Shown piece after piece: positions 61,228-64,000 of a DNA stretch of 64,000 nucleotides (position 1 is its first letter; each line of letters begins with the position of its first letter). Both the position numbers and the translations under genes were made by a program. The stretch covers positions 47,250 to 111,249 of the forward strand of contig DHUU01000001.1 in NCBI GenBank assembly GCA_002409325.1, written 5' to 3'. Below the pieces are notes generated by a model. That model did not search any database, had not been told where the DNA came from, and worked only from the letters and a program-made list of their open reading frames with translations. The DNA is from Bacteroidales bacterium UBA5226. Its GTDB lineage: Bacteria > Bacteroidota > Bacteroidia > Bacteroidales > UBA932.

Positions 61228-63863
61228 ATTCAGAGAAATTTTACAATCTTTCGGTTGAACAACTGTTTCACCAGTATGGAACCACATCAGATTCCGGCCT
61301 GTCAGAGGGGGAAGTAAAAAAACGCCTATCTGAAGCCGGATACAACCGGCTTCAGACAAAAAAACAGAAGTCTCCCCTGCGCATCTTCCTGGAACAGTTT
61401 AAAAGCAGCATGGTGGTCATCCTCCTTGTTGCCGCCATCATTTCTGGTGTCATTGGTTCCTTGGAGGGAGAAGGATTGATGGAGACCTTTGTCATATTAG
61501 CAATTCTTCTCGTCAACGCAGTTATAGGGACTGTTCAGGAAATCAAGGCGCAATCCTCTCTCGATGCGCTCAATAAAATGAGTTCGCCCCGGACAAAGGT
61601 GTTGCGCAACGGGCAGGTCTCTGAGGTCGATTCCGTTGAAATCGTTCCCGGAGATATCGTTGTTCTGGACACAGGAGATATCATTCCGGCCGATCTTCGT
61701 TTGTTAGAAACTGTAAACCTGAAAATCCAGGAATCAGCCCTGACGGGCGAATCGGTGCCTGTAGATAAAACCGTTGCCCCTCTGGAAGGCATGGATATTC
61801 CCCTGGGTGACCGTCATAACATGGCTTTTTCCACGGGCATTGTTACTTACGGTCGAGGTAAAGGACTAGTCGTGACTACCGGAATGAATACAGAAGTGGG
61901 AAGAATTGCCCATATGCTCCAGCACACAAAGGAAACAGAAACGCCCATGGGAAAACGGCTCAGGGGTTTGGGAAAAGTTCTGGGCTACGTTGCCCTGGGT
62001 ATTTGCGTGGTGATCTTTCTGGTAGGCATTTTGTACGGCAACAATTGGTTTGATATGTTTATGATGGCTGTAAGCCTTGCCGTTGCAGCTATTCCGGAAG
62101 GCTTGCAGATTGTGTCTACCATAGTACTGGCTATAGGCGTCCAGCGGATGGTGAAATTCAACGCGATTGTCCGCACCCTGCCATCGGTGGAAACCCTGGG
62201 AAGTACCACAGTAATCTGCTCCGATAAAACGGGAACGCTCACCCAAAACAAAATGAGCGTTGTGGAAGGATGGCCCGAAGGACCGGATTCCGATAAAGCC
62301 ACCCTCCTGGAAGTGTCGCTGCTCTGCACCGATGCACACCTGAAAACGCTGGCCGGCGGGGATTATGAAACATCCGGTGATCCCACCGAAACGGCCATCA
62401 TCCAGGCGGGACTCGGTCTGAACCTTAATAAAAACGATCTTGAGAAAAAATTTCCGAGGATGGAGGAAGTGCCTTTTGACTCGGAACGAAAAAGAATGGC
62501 CACCATCAACCAAATGGAAGCGGGCCGGCTTCGCGTTAATGTCAAGGGAGGACTGGATGAAATTCTAAGCGTTACCACGCGAATTCTTATACACGGCAAA
62601 GAGCGGCCCATTACACAGGAAGACAGGGAAACCATAGAAAAAGAAAACAGCCGTATGGCACAATCTGCCCTGCGTGTGCTTGCTGTGGCTTACCGGTATA
62701 TCGATGCGGTTCCCTCTCCAGCAACCGCCCAGACGGTGGAAAAAGACCTGGTTTTTGCTGGCCTGCTGGGCATGATAGATCCGGCACGTCCCGAGGTGCC
62801 TGATGCTGTAAAAAAATGCCAGACTGCAGGAATCCGTCCTGTGATGATTACCGGAGACCACCGGGTTACAGCCGTAGCTATAGCCAGTGAAATTGGCATG
62901 TACAATCCCGGCGAAAAGGCCATAACCGGGTCAGAGTTGTCCCTGGTCAGTGACGAGAACCTGTATCAGCATGTACGGGATTACTCTGTATACGCCCGGG
63001 TTGCCCCTGAACATAAGGTTCGGATTGTCAGGGCATGGCAATCACAAGGGCAAATTGTAGCCATGACCGGCGACGGGGTAAACGATGCGCCGGCGCTCAA
63101 ACAGGCCGATATCGGGATATCCATGGGGATTGTGGGAACAGAAGTGGCCAAGGATGCTTCCGATGTCATCCTGACAGATGACAATTTTGCCACCATCGTC
63201 AGGGCTGTGGAAGAAGGCCGGCGCATCTACGACAACATCCTGAAGGCAATCCAGTTTCTTCTTTCGGCAAACGTAGGTGAAGTTTTGCTCATTTTCATCG
63301 CCACTGTTCTTAACTTAGGGAATCCCCTCTCCCCCATCCTGATCCTGTGGATAAACCTGGTTACAGACAGTCTTCCCGCACTGGCCCTTAGTATGGATCC
63401 TGCAGAAAAGGATATCATGACACGAAAGCCCAGAAATCCCGGGAAAGGTTTTTTCACCAGGGGAATGATCTGGAGGATTTTCTACCAGGGGGTAACCATA
63501 GGATTGATATCCCTGGCTGCTTATCTGGTGGGGTATCACGACGGAGGGGTCGCCCTGGGAAGAACCATGGCTTTTACCGTATTGGGCTTTTCACAGCTGT
63601 TCCATGTACGCAACCTGCATTCTAACAGGCTTTCATCCTTCCATAGCAGCCTGCTGAGCAACAAAGCACTGCTGGGTGCCATAATGATATCGGCACTGAT
63701 GATGTTTGCCGTGCTGATCATTCCCGGCATGATGAACATCTTCGGGATCGTGGCCATGGATACGGTGCACTGGCTCATAACAGCCGGACTATCGCTTGTT
63801 CCCATCCTGGCTGTTGAACTGGTTAAATGGGCCGGGATCAACCATTCAAAAGACGAGTATTGA
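61224..63863 (+). CDS. Calcium-type P2 P-type ATPase
   Basis: An 879-residue ion pump. The phosphorylation site is CSDKTGTLTQNKM, the actuator motif is ALTGESVPVDK and the hinge is MTGDGVNDAPALKQADIGI. Membrane helices hold SERCA-like residues: Asn and Glu in SANVGEVLLIF (M5), and Asn and Asp in WINLVTDSLPALAL (M6). M4 reads AAIPEGLQIV, with the site Glu but Gln in place of the second Pro of PEGLP. The residues support Ca2+ export, possibly with Mn2+; ten helices are expected. The start overlaps the upstream membrane-protein stop by four bases. Confidence 0.92.
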   Translation: MNSEKFYNLSVEQLFHQYGTTSDSGLSEGEVKKRLSEAGYNRLQTKKQKSPLRIFLEQFKSSMVVILLVAAIISGVIGSLEGEGLMETFVILAILLVNAVIGTVQEIKAQSSLDALNKMSSPRTKVLRNGQVSEVDSVEIVPGDIVVLDTGDIIPADLRLLETVNLKIQESALTGESVPVDKTVAPLEGMDIPLGDRHNMAFSTGIVTYGRGKGLVVTTGMNTEVGRIAHMLQHTKETETPMGKRLRGLGKVLGYVALGICVVIFLVGILYGNNWFDMFMMAVSLAVAAIPEGLQIVSTIVLAIGVQRMVKFNAIVRTLPSVETLGSTTVICSDKTGTLTQNKMSVVEGWPEGPDSDKATLLEVSLLCTDAHLKTLAGGDYETSGDPTETAIIQAGLGLNLNKNDLEKKFPRMEEVPFDSERKRMATINQMEAGRLRVNVKGGLDEILSVTTRILIHGKERPITQEDRETIEKENSRMAQSALRVLAVAYRYIDAVPSPATAQTVEKDLVFAGLLGMIDPARPEVPDAVKKCQTAGIRPVMITGDHRVTAVAIASEIGMYNPGEKAITGSELSLVSDENLYQHVRDYSVYARVAPEHKVRIVRAWQSQGQIVAMTGDGVNDAPALKQADIGISMGIVGTEVAKDASDVILTDDNFATIVRAVEEGRRIYDNILKAIQFLLSANVGEVLLIFIATVLNLGNPLSPILILWINLVTDSLPALALSMDPAEKDIMTRKPRNPGKGFFTRGMIWRIFYQGVTIGLISLAAYLVGYHDGGVALGRTMAFTVLGFSQLFHVRNLHSNRLSSFHSSLLSNKALLGAIMISALMMFAVLIIPGMMNIFGIVAMDTVHWLITAGLSLVPILAVELVKWAGINHSKDEY

Positions 63864-63873
63864 AAAAAATGCC

Positions 63874-63881
63874 TACTTTTG
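63874..63881 (+). promoter_or_regulatory. -7 element upstream of the tRNA gene
   Basis: TACTTTTG matches TANNTTTG and lies about 92 bases before the tRNA. It is the only such element I see in the 110 bases between the ATPase stop and the tRNA. No -33 partner at 19 bases is visible. Confidence 0.35.
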
Positions 63882-63973
63882 CAGGCTGACCAAAAAAAGG
63901 AACTTATACAATCCCGTAACCATCAAGGCAGCTGTTTCTGTTATCGCACAGAGATCCCGGTGGTTACAAAAAA

Positions 63974-64000
63974 GGTCCGGTAGCTCAGTTGGATAGAGCA
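63974..64000 (+). tRNA. tRNA gene, 5' part only (first 27 bases)
   Basis: GGTCCGG at 63974-63980 fits a 7-base acceptor arm, TA is positions 8-9, and GCTC (63983-63986) pairs with GAGC (63996-63999) across AGTTGGATA to form the D arm. The anticodon lies past the right edge, so the amino acid is not determined here. The sequence resembles Bacteroidota tRNA-Arg as I remember it. Confidence 0.85.

Overview
The window reads as chromosome of an anaerobic, amino-acid-fermenting member of the Bacteroidota, probably Bacteroidales. The evidence is TANNTTTG-type -7 promoter elements in front of many genes, a TonB receptor with an STN domain, DUF4249, DUF2807, DUF3810 and DUF4369 proteins, many Cys-lipobox lipoproteins, and few Shine-Dalgarno sequences. 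It is gene-dense. I see no transposase, integrase, CRISPR array or rRNA. A partial tRNA lies at the right edge and a partial chitinase-like gene at the left edge.

Layout: (1) 1-5719, minus strand: a peptidoglycan-salvage operon (glycosyltransferase, SpoIID-like protein, AmpG permease, NamZ/DUF1343 exo-muramidase, GH18). (2) 5800-12171, plus: an outer-membrane operon (secreted unknown, STN-TonB receptor, DUF4249 lipoprotein, MG2/plug-like protein). (3) 12178-17625, minus: an RND efflux tripartite system. (4) 17695-18276: queH. (5) 18254-31752, minus: a long lysine-fermentation operon, atoD-kat-kce-kdd-kamA-kamB-kamC-kamD-kamE-atoA-thiolase, followed by an AMP-forming acyl-CoA ligase. It has an aminotransferase where butyrate-forming organisms carry kal. 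(6) 31852-36625: a K+/H+ antiporter, queA, a 0.5 kb AT-rich region with an array of TTACA-NN-TGTAA palindromes in front of a small XRE-type regulator, and pyrD. (7) 36651-42707: a serine hydrolase, then a minus-strand run of DUF3810, ECF sigma factor, anti-sigma-like protein, two DUF2807 proteins and an M19 dipeptidase. (8) 42751-47957: a large amidase-like secreted protein and htpG. (9) 47991-57999: a tungsten/pterin island (aldehyde:ferredoxin oxidoreductase, a ThiF-ThiS-like pair, an unknown lipoprotein with WtpA, WtpBC, moeA, moaA, moaC and a MOSC-Mog fusion). (10) 58045-63863: a TlpA-like thioredoxin, M28-PDZ peptidase, membrane protein and Ca-type P-ATPase, then the start of a tRNA.

How it fits together: the lysine operon should take L-lysine through beta-lysine and 3,5-diaminohexanoate to acetoacetate and 3-aminobutyryl-CoA. 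With a Kat-type transaminase, AtoDA and thiolase, all carbon can end as acetyl-CoA rather than butyrate. The tungsten island supplies metal uptake and most of the pterin cofactor pathway for the AOR enzyme next to it; no moaE is seen. The most unusual features are the Kat-type lysine route with its KamB/KamC pair, the self-contained W-AOR island with a ThiF/ThiS pair in place of recognisable MoeB/MoaD/MoaE, and the regulator with its phased operator array.
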